Assembly: GCF_018614075.1 (NCBI RefSeq)
Contig: NZ_JAGGOZ010000019.1
Span: 1-64,000 of the forward strand
Length of the DNA stretch: 64,000 nt
Source of the DNA: Streptomyces sp. ISL-94
Lineage (GTDB): Bacteria > Actinomycetota > Actinomycetes > Streptomycetales > Streptomycetaceae
Direction: 5' to 3'
Below are positions 1 to 8,824 of this stretch, one piece after another. A model generated the notes under the pieces. That model worked only from the letters and a program-made list of their open reading frames with translations. It made no database searches and had not been told where the DNA came from. Made by a program: the position numbers and the translations under genes. How positions within the stretch are numbered: the first letter of the stretch is position 1; every line of letters starts with the position of its first letter.

Positions 1-1147
1 CCTCAAGGGCGCTCCCTTCGGTCGCGTCGCTTCGCGATGGCCTTCGGCCACCCTTGACCGACCGACCCGAACCGGAAATCCGAAGACCGACGGGAACCCC
101 CCAAAAGAACGCTCACGGGTCAGAGATGACGGAGGGCGGGACGTCAGGGAGCCGACTGCCCGCTCCCCTAAGCCGGCCAAGGCCCACCGCCCAAGCCGGA
201 CGGCGACAGGGGGGGGGGCCACCAGGCACACCTCCGCCCGGCCCCGATCAGCCATGTTCCGGGCCGGGGTGTCCGAAGCGTCGCCAGACAGCGGTCAGAT
301 GGGGATGGCGGCAGGTCAGGCGGGTGGACGCGTCAGATCGCTACACGCTTCTCGCGTCTCGGCGTCCGCCGCCCGTCTGGGGCTGGGCATAAGCCGCCCA
401 AGATCGCTACAAGCGTCCCTGAGACGGCGACAGCGGGTAGTTTGTCCTAATTTGGCGATGGATTGAGGGTCGTGAGGCGTCTTGGCGGAGTGTGAGGTTG
501 AAAAATCCGGCCTCAGGCTCCGTCTGGGCACTTCTCCACGACAAAATGGCGCAGACGCCCTCCAGGGGCCTCTTTCCTGGTGGTTGGGCGCCGTCAACCA
601 GCCGCAGGGTTCACCCACAGCGCTTCTTCTGCAGCTTGGGTGCTGCCCACCGCCCGCAGACGCCCGCCAACCGGCACCTATTCTTCGTGGGCGGCTTATG
701 AGCAACCCATGGCGGGCTGATCGCCGCCAGGTCACCTCAGCCGCGTAGCGATCAGTGGCGGCTTATGTCCAGCCCCAGACGGCCGTCGGACGCTGAAGGC
801 GAGAAGCGTGTAGCGGTCTGATGCGCTCCCGGCTTCCGATGGGCTTCTCGCCGCTGTTTCGTGCAGGTAGAGCCGCCCCCGGCCCGGAGTTTGATGGATA
901 GGGGCCTGGGTGGAGGTCTCCTGGTGCCCGGGCCCCTGGCACTGTCCGGCCTGGGTGGTGGGCCTTGGCCGGCTTAGGGGAGCGGGCAGTCGGCTCCCTG
1001 ACGGGCCTGTGTGTATGTCTCTGACCCGTGAGCGTTCTTTTGGGGGGTTCCCGTCGGTCTTCGGATTTCCGGTTCGGGCCGGTCGGTCAAGGGTGGCCGA
1101 AGGCCATCGCGAAGCGACGCGACGACGAAGGAGGAGCGCCCTTGAGG
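1..1147. repeat. Large imperfect inverted repeat, non-coding
   Basis: Positions 1-410 and 745-1147 are imperfect reverse complements over almost their whole length, separated by about 330 bp of unpaired sequence. Matching blocks include the outer end with CTTCGCGATGGCCTTCGG, the block with CCCCAAAAGAACGCTCACGG, and the inner ends with GATCGCTAC / GTAGCGATC. The left arm may continue beyond the window. Short open frames occur on both strands but mirror each other and show no recognisable protein, so I read this as non-coding. A third, partial copy of the CCGACGGGAACCCCCC block lies at about 1156-1197. No transposase or clear target duplication is visible. Confidence 0.75.
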
Positions 1148-1338
1148 GACCGGCCCGAACCGGAGAGACGATGAGACTGACGGGAAACCCCCAAACCCTC
1201 ACCGATTCCGACCCACTTGGGTCCCGCCCCCGCCCCCGCCGCCCCGCGTCTTGGCCCGCCCCGCCGTCTTCTGACCCCCAAGCCCCGCCCCGCAAGGCCC
1301 CACCCGTCCCTGTCAGTGCCTCGGCATACCGTTCCCCT

Positions 1339-1815
1339 ATGAAGCCGCTCAAGGTCATCGCCGGAGACGCGACGAGCCCCCAGGCCAAGGGGCCCAAGGT
1401 CATCGCCCATGTCTGCAACGACCTCGGTGGGTGGGGGAAAGGCTTTGTGCTCGCCGTCTCGAAGCGGTGGCCCGGGCCGGAGGCCGCCTTCCGGGCCTGG
1501 CATCGGGGGCGGAGCGGGAACGACTTCGGGCTGGGTGCCGTACAAGTGGTGCGCGTGAAGCCGGACATCTGGGTGGCCAACATGGTGGGTCAGCACGGCA
1601 TGCGCACCGGTAGTGGGGACCCGCCGATCCGGTACGACGCCGTGAAGCGCTGCCTCGCCGCGCTGGGTGATCAGGCCCTCGAGCTGGGTGCGAGCGTCCA
1701 CATGCCCCGCATCGGCAGCGGGTTGGCCGGTGGCACCTGGTCACGTATCGAGCCGCTGATCACCGAAGCGCTGTGCGCGCGCGACGTGGAGGTGACCGTC
1801 TACGACCACGGGTGA
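1339..1815 (+). CDS. Macro domain protein (ADP-ribose-binding, Poa1p/TARG1-like)
   Basis: A 158-aa single-domain protein. The N-terminus (MKPLKVIAGDATSP) and the motif HVCNDLGGWGKG at about residues 25-36 fit the ADP-ribose-binding loop of the ALC1/Poa1p-type macro domain, and PRIGSGLAGGTW near residue 125 fits the second, glycine-rich phosphate loop. Such proteins bind or hydrolyse ADP-ribose derivatives in the cytoplasm, for example ADP-ribose-1''-phosphate or ADP-ribosyl-glutamate. The open frame extends upstream to 910 but runs through the inverted repeat, so the ATG at 1339, where homology starts, is preferred. It stands alone after the repeat; the exact substrate cannot be told. Confidence 0.85.
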   Translation: MKPLKVIAGDATSPQAKGPKVIAHVCNDLGGWGKGFVLAVSKRWPGPEAAFRAWHRGRSGNDFGLGAVQVVRVKPDIWVANMVGQHGMRTGSGDPPIRYDAVKRCLAALGDQALELGASVHMPRIGSGLAGGTWSRIEPLITEALCARDVEVTVYDHG

Positions 1816-1951
1816 GCCGCGAGAGTGCGACCGAGTGCTTCCGCAACCGAGCTCAAGTCGGGCCTCCACGACAACTGGTTCCGCACCCGGGACGATCGCG
1901 CATATGGAGTTTCGGTATGGCGCTCGGCGGCTACGTCGCGGGCGGGCGGAG

Positions 1952-2335
1952 TTACACCGCGGTCGCCGCCCCGGCCGGGAAGCCGGTCTGACCGCACACG
2001 TCGAAATGGGAGACCCGGCAGGTGTCGGCCGGGGTCGAGGCGCCGAGGTTGACGGCCGTGCCGTCGGCCGCGATGCGCCAGCGCTTGCCCGCCGGGATGA
2101 GGTGGCAGGGGGACTCGCCGGGCTGGATCAGGATCCACTTCCCGCGGACGGTCTGATGCCAGTACGCGGCTTCGCCGCAGCGGCGGCAGACGGCGGGGCG
2201 GCCCTCGCGCGCGTCCGGTTCGGGGGGCTGCTGCCGCTGCCGGCCGATGGTCACGAGGGCGTCCGCCAGTACCTTCGCGAGGAGGAACGGCCCGTTGTCG
2301 GGGTTCCGGCCCTGCTGTTGGGTGTTTGTGTTCAA
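1952..2335 (-). CDS. DUF6083-like small zinc-ribbon protein
   Basis: A 127-aa protein with a polar N-terminus and a central block CRRCGEAAYWHQTVRGKW (about residues 50-67) followed by an IQPGE-type segment. This matches my memory of actinomycete DUF6083 proteins. CRRC and a later C...C pair (CRVSHFDVC) could bind zinc. No enzymatic motif is visible. These proteins are common, often in several copies, in Streptomyces, with no assigned role. It is convergent with the macro-domain gene and has its own upstream gap. Confidence 0.65.
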   Translation of the reverse strand: MNTNTQQQGRNPDNGPFLLAKVLADALVTIGRQRQQPPEPDAREGRPAVCRRCGEAAYWHQTVRGKWILIQPGESPCHLIPAGKRWRIAADGTAVNLGASTPADTCRVSHFDVCGQTGFPAGAATAV

Positions 2336-2656
2336 CTGTCCCCCCCCTGTTGCCCTGTTCGTAGCGGGTGGGGGGTCGGTTGGGCCACCGGTTTGGGGAT
2401 CAGTGACTCGAAAGGGTGGTGATCTCGGCGAGGGAGGCCGCTCTGGTTTCCGCCGGAACGGCCAAGACCGGGTGCCGAAGCGTTATCGCGCCGGCGGTTC
2501 CGTGTCGGCCGAGAGCGGTGGACACTTGCGCCACTTGACGGGGGATCAGGGGGGCTGGGGCGTGGATCGTGGTGTTCTGCGCGTGGTGTTGATCGGGGGT
2601 GCGGTGCTGGACCGCCGGTCCCGGGGCCGGGACCGGTTCCGCGGTCGTGCGCGGCA
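2336..2656. other. Intergenic region without a supported gene
   Basis: About 320 bp between the DUF6083-like start and the stop of the nitroreductase gene. Open frames here lack homology and ribosome sites. The only structure I see is a perfect hairpin at 2615-2636, which probably ends the nitroreductase transcript. Confidence 0.6.
2615..2636 (-). terminator. Hairpin downstream of nitroreductase gene
   Basis: CCGGTCCCGG, a two-base loop, then CCGGGACCGG: a perfect 10-bp stem about 20 bp past the stop of the gene at 2657-3103. There is no T-run, as is usual in high-GC actinomycetes. Confidence 0.5.
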
Positions 2657-3103
2657 CTAGCGCTCCAGGATCACCAGCGGGAGCTCGCGGGGTGCGGCCG
2701 CCGCCTGGTAGTCGTCGAAGGCGGGCCACAGGGCCGTCATCGCCTCCCAGTAGATCTCCCGCTCTGCCGGGGTGGCCGTGCGCGCGGTGGCCTTGAAGGA
2801 GGCGGCGCCGACCTGGAGGCGGACCTCGGGGTGGGCGGCGAGGTTGCGGTACCAGGCGGGGTGGTGCGGGGCGCCGTAGGCCGCGGCGACGAGGATGAGG
2901 CGGTCCGCGTCCTCGCCGTAGATCAGCGGGGTGCGGGCGGTACGGCCGGTCTCGCGGTCGAGCGTGGTCAGGAGGAGGGTGGGGACTCCGTGCCAGAGGT
3001 GACCGTCGGCGCCGGCCGTGGAGACGTACGCGCGGACGTGGTCGAGTCTCGGGCCGGGCAGGGGGTCGGCGGGGTGGTCCCAGTCGACGTCGAGTGCGTG
3101 CAT
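2657..3103 (-). CDS. Nitroreductase / deazaflavin(F420)-dependent family protein (Ddn-like)
   Basis: A 148-aa protein of the DUF385/Ddn split-barrel family. Diagnostic stretches are LLLTTLDRETGRTARTPLIY, where the conserved arginines lie, the LILVAAAYGAP core strand and HHPAWYRNLAAHPEVRLQVG. Relatives use F420H2 or flavin to reduce nitro compounds, quinones or enones. The N-terminus (HALDVDWDHPADPLPGPR) is short and lacks a signal peptide, so it is cytosolic. It is monocistronic and the substrate is unknown. Confidence 0.85.
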   Translation of the reverse strand: MHALDVDWDHPADPLPGPRLDHVRAYVSTAGADGHLWHGVPTLLLTTLDRETGRTARTPLIYGEDADRLILVAAAYGAPHHPAWYRNLAAHPEVRLQVGAASFKATARTATPAEREIYWEAMTALWPAFDDYQAAAAPRELPLVILER

Positions 3104-3233
3104 GTACCTGTCCTTCGGATTTTGGTCCCCGGGCGGCTAACGAGCGTTCGTCGTTTCTGGATGCGGTCGAGTCGGCGCGCATGTCGCGGGCCCGGGGCGG
3201 CTGAGCGTCTGAGCCCGCCTGCGGCTCGGCTTC

Positions 3234-3290
3234 CTGGGGCTCCACCCCAGGCCCCGCGCCTCAAACGCCGGCGTGGCTGGGTTTGCCCGG
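3234..3290. repeat. Dispersed Streptomyces intergenic repeat, copy 1
   Basis: GGGGCTCCACCCC, then a block containing CGCCTCAAACGCCGGCG and GGCTGGG. The same module returns at 7857, 8000, 50806 and in the 54.5-54.96 kb array. It lies between genes, next to a second G/C-rich inverted segment at about 3340-3380. Confidence 0.7.
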
Positions 3291-3401
3291 CGGGGCTGGG
3301 TTGGCCCCGGTTCGGCTGGATCGGTCCCGTCCCGGGCGCGCGAAGGCCCCGCCCCCGGGGGGACCTGGGGCCGGGGCTGGGCGTCGCATCCTTGCGGAGC
3401 G

Positions 3402-3587
3402 TTACGGCAGGTAGCGCTCGATGACCTGCGGACCCTCCTTCGCGATCAGCTGGCGTGCCTTCTCGACCCGCTCCGGAGTCGGGTCGTGTCCGGTCGCCAT
3501 CACGAGGTCCTCGGGGTCGTACGGTCGGTCCCCGCCCGTGTGGAGCTGGTCCGACCGTGTCGGCTGCTCGTCCGATTCACTGTCCAT
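3402..3587 (-). CDS. Small conserved hypothetical protein (61 aa)
   Basis: A 61-aa acidic protein beginning MDSESDEQPTRSD and ending with a helix-like tail (PERVEKARQLIAKEG, then VIERYLP). An upstream in-frame start would give 81 aa, but a strong GGAGG lies just before the inner ATG at 3587, so that start is preferred. No signal peptide, membrane segment or catalytic motif. Codon use is typical of a real gene. Function unknown. Confidence 0.65.
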   Translation of the reverse strand: MDSESDEQPTRSDQLHTGGDRPYDPEDLVMATGHDPTPERVEKARQLIAKEGPQVIERYLP

Positions 3588-3840
3588 CGCGTACCTCCTC
3601 CGGGTTCCCCCTGGCCCCATCCTCCGGCGGGAGCCCCATGAACGCACCTCGGGCGCGGGAACGGCGCGGGAAGGTCACGGGGAGCTCGCGGGAAGGGGGC
3701 GGGCATGGTGCGCGGGGAGGAGCCAACCGGCAGGTGGGGTGTCGAAGTTCGGATCTCGTCGGTGATTTCCCGGCCATCCGAAACCGGAAGATCCCTGCGG
3801 CTGTGGCAGTAAAGATGCTGTGGCAGTAAAAGGTACGGAC

Positions 3841-4857
3841 TCAGTAGGTGGCCGCCCCCAGTGCCACCGCGGCGGCCAGCAGGCCGCAGATCGACAGGTT
3901 CACGGCCCTGTGCTCCCAGAACACCGCGACGAACTCGCGGAGCGTGGCGCTCGGCCAGAAGTACCGCGCCGTGGGCGAGCCCAGCACCTGCCCGTTGACC
4001 CCGGCCTTGCGCGCCATCATCGCCGCCCGGAAGGCGTGGAAGTTGTTGGTGACCATCACGCACCGGTAGCCGGGATCGGCCGCCGTCATGATCTCCCGGC
4101 TGAACAGCATGTTCTCCTCGGTCGTACGGGACCGGTCCTCCAGCATGACGTGTCCGGCCGGCACGCCCCGCGCGATCAGCCAGTCCGCCATCGCCCGCGC
4201 CTCCGGGACCTTCTCGTCCGAGCCCTTGCCGCCCGACGGAAGCAGCACCGGCGGACGGGCGCCGCGGGCCAGCTGGGCCTCGTAGATCTCCTGCCCCTTG
4301 CGCAGCCGCGAGGCCAGCAGCGGCGGCACCCGGTCCCCGCCGGTCAGGCCCGCGCCCAGTACCACCACGAAGTCGACGTCGCCGCGCACCTTGATCCGCC
4401 CGTAGAGGAAGGCGTAGCCGAGGAAGCACATGAAGATGAAGGAGACGTAGGCGACGATCAGGATGACGGCCGCGATGAGGCCGTCGGCCAGCGGGGAGCC
4501 GAGCCGGCCGACGACGGCGGGCAGCGCGATCATCCCGAAGATCCCGAGCCCGGCCAGCATCGACAGCAGGTTGGCCGGGCGGCGGCCCTCCCTGCGGACC
4601 ATGGTCACGCCGTTCGCGATCAGGAAGACGCCGAGCGCCAGGATGCCGAGGGCGGGGAGACCGAAGGCGAGGAGGAGGACGATCGGGCCCGCCCAGCCCG
4701 GAAGCCTGGTCACCTGGAGGAGCAGGGCGAGGGAGAAGGTGATGAAGGTCAGTCCGAAGAGCACGGCGTTGCGGAAGCGACGACGGTCCTTTCGGGTACT
4801 TATGCCGAAGGCGAGGAGGAACAGGGCGGCAAGGGCGAAGGCGACCATGCCGATCAT
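3841..4857 (-). CDS. YdcF/SanA-family (DUF218) membrane protein
   Basis: A 338-aa protein. The first ~160 residues hold about five hydrophobic segments, then a DUF218 domain begins with DFVVVLGAGLTGG and continues with PSGGKGSDEKVPEARAMADW, EDRSRTTEENM and VTNNFHAFRAAMMARKAG. A last hydrophobic segment closes the C-terminus. DUF218 proteins are linked to envelope processes (SanA in enterics) and YdcF binds S-adenosylmethionine, but no activity is established for this subtype. The start at 4857 follows the stop of the deacylase gene by 8 bp, so it is probably the last gene of that operon. Confidence 0.8.
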   Translation of the reverse strand: MIGMVAFALAALFLLAFGISTRKDRRRFRNAVLFGLTFITFSLALLLQVTRLPGWAGPIVLLLAFGLPALGILALGVFLIANGVTMVRREGRRPANLLSMLAGLGIFGMIALPAVVGRLGSPLADGLIAAVILIVAYVSFIFMCFLGYAFLYGRIKVRGDVDFVVVLGAGLTGGDRVPPLLASRLRKGQEIYEAQLARGARPPVLLPSGGKGSDEKVPEARAMADWLIARGVPAGHVMLEDRSRTTEENMLFSREIMTAADPGYRCVMVTNNFHAFRAAMMARKAGVNGQVLGSPTARYFWPSATLREFVAVFWEHRAVNLSICGLLAAAVALGAATY

Positions 4858-4865
4858 CGTAAATG

Positions 4866-6458
4866 TCAACGTCGTGGAGGAAGGGGGAAGCCCGTGCGCC
4901 TGACCGATCGCCCCGCCAGGACGTCCGTGCGCCGCCCGTCCCGCATGACGAAGCCCCCGTCGATCAGGACGTGCGGAATGCCGGTGGGCAGGGTGCGCGG
5001 GTTCTCGTACGTGGACCCGGCCGCGACCGCGTCCGGATCGAAGAGGACCAGGTCGGCGCGGTGGCCGATGCGGATCAGGCCCCGGTCGGGCAGACGCAGC
5101 CGCGCCGCCGGGCGGCCGGAGAGGTGCGCCACGCACTCCTCCAGGGAGAGCACGCCCAGCTCGCGGACGTAGTGGCCGAGGTAGTGCGGGAAGGTGCCGT
5201 AAGCACGCGGGTGCGGTTTCGCGCCCCGCAGGATTCCGTCCGAACCGCCGGTGTGCACGCGGTGGCGCATGATCGCGCGGACGTTCTCCTCGTGGCCGAC
5301 GTGCTGGAGGACCGTCGGCGCGAGCCGGTCGCCGAGCAGGAGCCGGCGGGCGGTGTCCCAGCCGTCCAGGCGCGTCCCGACGTACCCCGCGAGGGCCGGG
5401 TCGGTGACGCCCGAGACCTCGACCGTCGACCAGTCGACGGGGACCCCGTGGCAGCCGTCGGCCCCGGTGACCTCCAGTGCGTACCGGATCCGCTCCGCCC
5501 CGGCGTCGTCGCGCAGGCGGGCGAGGACCGCCTCGGGGCCGCCTTCGTTCGCCCAACTGGGCAGCAGCGCGACGAGCGTGGTGCAGCCCGGGGTGTACGG
5601 ATAGCTGTCGAGGGTGATGTCGCAGCCCTCGGCGAGCGCCGCGTCCAGCAGGGCCAGCAGCTCGGGGGCCCGGCCCTCGTTCTCGGCGAAGTTCATGGTG
5701 GCGTGCGCGAGGTGCAGGGCGCAGCCGGCCTCCCGGGTGAGCCGGACCATCTCGGCGTAGGCGGCCAGGGCGTCGCGGCCGTACGAGCGGTGGTGGGGGC
5801 AGTAGTAGCCGCCGTACGCGGCCACCACCCGGCACAGCTCGGCGAGTTCGGCGCCGGAGGCGTACATGCCGGGGGTGTAGGTGAGGCCGGAGGACAGGCC
5901 GACGGCGCCCTGCGCGAGGCCGTCGGCGACCAGCCGCCGCATCCGGTCGAGCTCGGCGGGCGTCGCGGGGCGGTCGTCCCAGCCGAGGGCGTACGCGCGG
6001 ACCGTGCCCTGGGGGACGAGGTAGGCGGCGTTCACGGCGCAGCCCTGGCCGCCGTGGGCCCGGTCCAGGCGGTCGAGGTACTCGCCGACCGTGCGCCAGT
6101 CGAAGTCGATGTCGTCCCCGGAGCCGTTCCATCCGGCGATGGCGGCCCGCACCTCGCCGAGGGTGCGGTCGTCGACGGGCGCGTACGACAGGCCGTCCTG
6201 GCCCAGGACTTCGAGGGTCACGCCCTGCGCGGCCTTCGCGCTGTGGTCCGGGTCGCGGAGCAGGGCGAGGTCGCTGTGGGCGTGCATGTCGACGAAGCCG
6301 GGGGCCAGGGCCAGGCCGTGCGCGTCGAGGGTCCGGCGCCCGCCACCGGTGATGCGGCCGATCTCCGCGATCCGGCCCTCGTGCACGCCGACGTCCGCGG
6401 TGTACGAGGGCCCGCCCGTGCCGTCGACGACGCGGACCCCGCGGAGGACGAGGTGCAT
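4866..6458 (-). CDS. N-acyl-D-amino-acid deacylase (D-aminoacylase)
   Basis: A 530-aa amidohydrolase-fold enzyme. Near the N-terminus, PGFVDMHAHSDLALL carries the HxH metal motif. HLAHATMNFAENEGR and TVLQHVGHEENVRAIMRHR follow, and HTGGSDGILRGAKPHPRAYG contains the C-terminal metal/catalytic Asp. These are the landmarks of D-aminoacylase, which hydrolyses N-acyl-D-amino acids to the free D-amino acid. The ATG overlaps the stop of the upstream deaminase gene by one base (TGATG), implying coupling. A longer upstream frame exists, but homology starts with MHLVLRGVRVVDGTG. Confidence 0.9.
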   Translation of the reverse strand: MHLVLRGVRVVDGTGGPSYTADVGVHEGRIAEIGRITGGGRRTLDAHGLALAPGFVDMHAHSDLALLRDPDHSAKAAQGVTLEVLGQDGLSYAPVDDRTLGEVRAAIAGWNGSGDDIDFDWRTVGEYLDRLDRAHGGQGCAVNAAYLVPQGTVRAYALGWDDRPATPAELDRMRRLVADGLAQGAVGLSSGLTYTPGMYASGAELAELCRVVAAYGGYYCPHHRSYGRDALAAYAEMVRLTREAGCALHLAHATMNFAENEGRAPELLALLDAALAEGCDITLDSYPYTPGCTTLVALLPSWANEGGPEAVLARLRDDAGAERIRYALEVTGADGCHGVPVDWSTVEVSGVTDPALAGYVGTRLDGWDTARRLLLGDRLAPTVLQHVGHEENVRAIMRHRVHTGGSDGILRGAKPHPRAYGTFPHYLGHYVRELGVLSLEECVAHLSGRPAARLRLPDRGLIRIGHRADLVLFDPDAVAAGSTYENPRTLPTGIPHVLIDGGFVMRDGRRTDVLAGRSVRRTGFPLPPRR

Positions 6459-7738
6459 CAGAAGAAGGTGCGCACGTAATCGGTGACGGTGCCGTCGGCC
6501 TCCACCACCGGGATCAGCGGCCACTTCTCGAAGATCGTGCAGGGGTGGGACATGCCGAGGGCCACCCAGTCGCCGACCTGGACGGCGTCGGCGGAGTCGG
6601 TCTCCAGCCAGGCGTGCTGGTCGGAGAGCTTGACCACGCGGACACCGGCGGCGGGCCGTTCCCCGCCGGTGAGCGCGTCGCGGACCAGCTCGGCCTCGGG
6701 CAGGCCGAGGTCGTAGGCGATGTCGCGCTTGCCGGCGTTGACGAAGGCCTGGGTGGGGGAGGGGCGGGAGACGACCTGGGTCCAGAGGCGGAACGCGGGG
6801 CGCAGGCCGCCCTCGTCGGGGTGGCGGTTGAAGGGGGTGAGACGGGTGTACCAGCCGTGGTCGTGGGAGACGTACGCGCCAGAGCGCAGCAGCTTGAGGA
6901 CGGGGCGGGAGAGGGCGGGGATCTCGGCGAAGACGTCGGCGACGGCATCGAACCAGGCGGAGCCGCCGGCGCTGACGACGATCTCGTCGGGGCCGTCCGC
7001 GAACCGGCCGGCCTTGTCGAACTCGACGGCGAGGGAGGTGAGGCGGCGCAGGTACGCGTGGACGCGGGCCGGGTCGGCATCGGGGACCTCGGCCTCGTAG
7101 CCGGCGATGCCGACGAGGCGCAGGGTGGCGGCCTGGGCCACGGCGTCGGCGACGGCGCGGCAGTCGTCGTCGGTACGGGCCCCCGTGCGGGCGCCCTCGC
7201 CGGCGCCGAGCTCCACGACGACGTCGAGGCGGGCCGGGGCGTCCCGGAGGGCGCGGTCCATGAGCTGGACCCCGCGCACGGAGTCGACGTAGCAGACGAA
7301 GCGGAAGGCGGGGTCGGCGGCGAGCTCGTCCGCGACCCAGCGGAGGGCGGCGGGATCGACGAGCTCGTTGGCGAGGAAGATCCGCTGGATGCCGAAGGCG
7401 CGGTAGACGCGGGCCTGGTGGGGGACGGCGGCGGTGATGCCCCAGGCGCCGTGGTCGAGCTGGCGGCGGAAGAGCTGGGGTGCCATGCAGGTCTTGCCGT
7501 GCGGGGCGAAGGCGAGGGAGTGGCGGGCGGCGTAGGTGCCGAGGGCGGTGAGGTTGTGCTCCAGCGCGTCGGCGTCGAGCGTCAGGACGGGGGTGGTGAA
7601 CCCGCCGGTGTAGAGGTCGCGGCGCTCGGCGGCGAGCTGCCCGACCGTGAGGCCTGCGGCCTGGGCGTCCGGGGGGAGGCCCTTGAACCGGTGGTCCACC
7701 GGTTCGCCGGTGAGGTCCTTGACGGGGTCGCTGGCCAT
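6458..7738 (-). CDS. PLP-dependent amino acid deaminase (D-serine dehydratase / D-threonine aldolase fold)
   Basis: A 426-aa fold-type III PLP enzyme. The alanine-racemase-like barrel contains FAPHGKTCMAPQ (about residue 78), whose Lys should form the PLP aldimine. The C-terminal D-serine-dehydratase-like domain has DQHAWLE and MSHPCTIFEKW, where the His-x-Cys pair matches the zinc site of eukaryotic-type D-serine dehydratases. It probably deaminates a D-amino acid to a 2-oxo acid through an imine. RBS GGAGG precedes the ATG. It leads the operon with the deacylase and YdcF-like genes, divergent from the IclR regulator. Confidence 0.85.
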   Translation of the reverse strand: MASDPVKDLTGEPVDHRFKGLPPDAQAAGLTVGQLAAERRDLYTGGFTTPVLTLDADALEHNLTALGTYAARHSLAFAPHGKTCMAPQLFRRQLDHGAWGITAAVPHQARVYRAFGIQRIFLANELVDPAALRWVADELAADPAFRFVCYVDSVRGVQLMDRALRDAPARLDVVVELGAGEGARTGARTDDDCRAVADAVAQAATLRLVGIAGYEAEVPDADPARVHAYLRRLTSLAVEFDKAGRFADGPDEIVVSAGGSAWFDAVADVFAEIPALSRPVLKLLRSGAYVSHDHGWYTRLTPFNRHPDEGGLRPAFRLWTQVVSRPSPTQAFVNAGKRDIAYDLGLPEAELVRDALTGGERPAAGVRVVKLSDQHAWLETDSADAVQVGDWVALGMSHPCTIFEKWPLIPVVEADGTVTDYVRTFF

Positions 7739-7757
7739 GAGGGTGCCTCCGGGCTCT

Positions 7758-7783
7758 GTTGCGTGGGCTGCAACGGTCGTTGC
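7758..7783. promoter_or_regulatory. Putative IclR-type operator
   Basis: Two interlocking palindromes, GTTGC-N7-GCAAC (7758-7774) and GCAAC-N4-GTTGC (7770-7783), lie between the predicted -10 and the start codon of the deaminase operon. The divergent gene encodes an IclR regulator, the natural candidate to bind here. Inferred from position and symmetry only. Confidence 0.5.
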
Positions 7784-7799
7784 GTGTACCGCTGCACGC

Positions 7800-7829
7800 T
7801 GTCTAACATCCGGAATGACGAAGGGTCAA
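7800..7829 (-). promoter_or_regulatory. Promoter of the deaminase-deacylase operon
   Basis: On the minus strand, TTGACC (7829-7824), an 18-bp spacer and TAGACA (7805-7800) fit a vegetative -35/-10 pair. The presumed IclR operator lies just downstream, suited to blocking transcription. Confidence 0.55.
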
Positions 7830-7856
7830 CGCGCGGGGGGTGCGGCCCGTTTTCCC

Positions 7857-8024
7857 GGGGCTCCGCCCCAGAGCCCGCGCCTGACTGGATGTGGCCCGGC
7901 TCCGGCCCTCGGGTGCGGCTCGTTGGCGCGTAGCGCAACGCTGCTCGCGGCGGGCTGGATGGCTCGGAGGGCAATTGCAGCCCCGCCGGCGTGTGAGGCG
8001 CGGGGTCCGGGCGGAGCCCCGGGA
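7857..8024. repeat. Inverted pair of dispersed intergenic repeats
   Basis: GGGGCTCCGCCCC plus an adjacent CGCGCC block at 7857-7882 is mirrored by a GGCGCGGGG...GGCGGAGCCCC block at about 8000-8024, giving a large potential hairpin. It occupies most of the 327-bp gap between the divergent deaminase and IclR genes. The rest of the gap holds the promoter and operator described separately. I see no gene here. Confidence 0.7.
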
Positions 8025-8065
8025 GTGGCGCCGCAGGTTGGTGCCGACCGGAGGAGAGGACGAGG

Positions 8066-8824
8066 GTGAGCCAGTCGGTGGAACGAGCGCTCGGCATCCT
8101 GCCGTTGCTCGCAAGGGGGCCGGCGCCCCTGGGGGCGGTGGCCGACGCGCTCGGCGTGCACAAGAGCACCGCGCTCCGACTGCTCCGCACGCTGCACGGC
8201 CACGGCTTCGTCTACCGCCAGCCCGACGGCCGCTACCGCCTCGGCGCCCAGTTGTTCGCGCTCGCCGCCGAGGCCATCGAGAACCTCGACGTCCGCGAGG
8301 TCGCGCACCCCCACCTCCTCGCGCTGAACCAGGCCACCGGCCACACCGTGCACCTCGCCCTCCACCAGGACGACGAGGTCGTGTACATCGACAAGGTCGA
8401 CAGCCGCTACCCGGTCCGCATGTACTCCCGCATCGGCAAGCCCGTGCCCCTCACCGTCGCCGCCGTCGCCAAGCTGCTCCTGGCCGACCTCCCCGAGGGC
8501 GAGCGCAGGAGCCTCGCCGAGCGGATCGAGTACCCCCGCTACACCGCCCGCTCCACCCCCGACGCCGCCGCGTTCCTCCGGGAGCTGGAGCTCGTACGGG
8601 ACCAGGGCTGGGCCACCGACCTCGGCGGGCACGAGGAGTCCGTCAACTGCCTCGGCGGGCCCGTGCGCGGGCCCGACGGGCGGGTCGTCGCCGCGCTGTC
8701 CGTCTCCGCGCCGAGTGTGGTGGTCACCGCCGACGGGCTGCTGGAGCTGCTGCCCCTGGTGCTCCGTACCGCCGACGACATCAGCCGGGACTACTCCGGA
8801 ACAAGGACTGAGGAGAGAACGTGA
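8066..8824 (+). CDS. IclR-family transcriptional regulator
   Basis: A 252-aa regulator. The N-terminal winged helix includes LGVHKSTALRLLRTLHGHGF (recognition helix around residues 30-50) and YRLGAQLFALA. The C-terminal IclR effector domain has HTVHLALHQDDEVVYIDKV, GKPVPLTVAAVAKLLLADLP and the closing VAALSVSAPS block. GTG start with RBS GAGGAGAG. The last codons overlap the ridA start (GTGA). Its position between the two halves of the D-amino-acid module makes it the likely local regulator, perhaps sensing a D-amino or 2-oxo acid. Confidence 0.9.
   Translation: MSQSVERALGILPLLARGPAPLGAVADALGVHKSTALRLLRTLHGHGFVYRQPDGRYRLGAQLFALAAEAIENLDVREVAHPHLLALNQATGHTVHLALHQDDEVVYIDKVDSRYPVRMYSRIGKPVPLTVAAVAKLLLADLPEGERRSLAERIEYPRYTARSTPDAAAFLRELELVRDQGWATDLGGHEESVNCLGGPVRGPDGRVVAALSVSAPSVVVTADGLLELLPLVLRTADDISRDYSGTRTEERT

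Noticed and set aside
910..1338. Longer N-terminus for the macro-domain protein
   Set aside because: The upstream part is translated inverted-repeat DNA; homology begins at the ATG at 1339.
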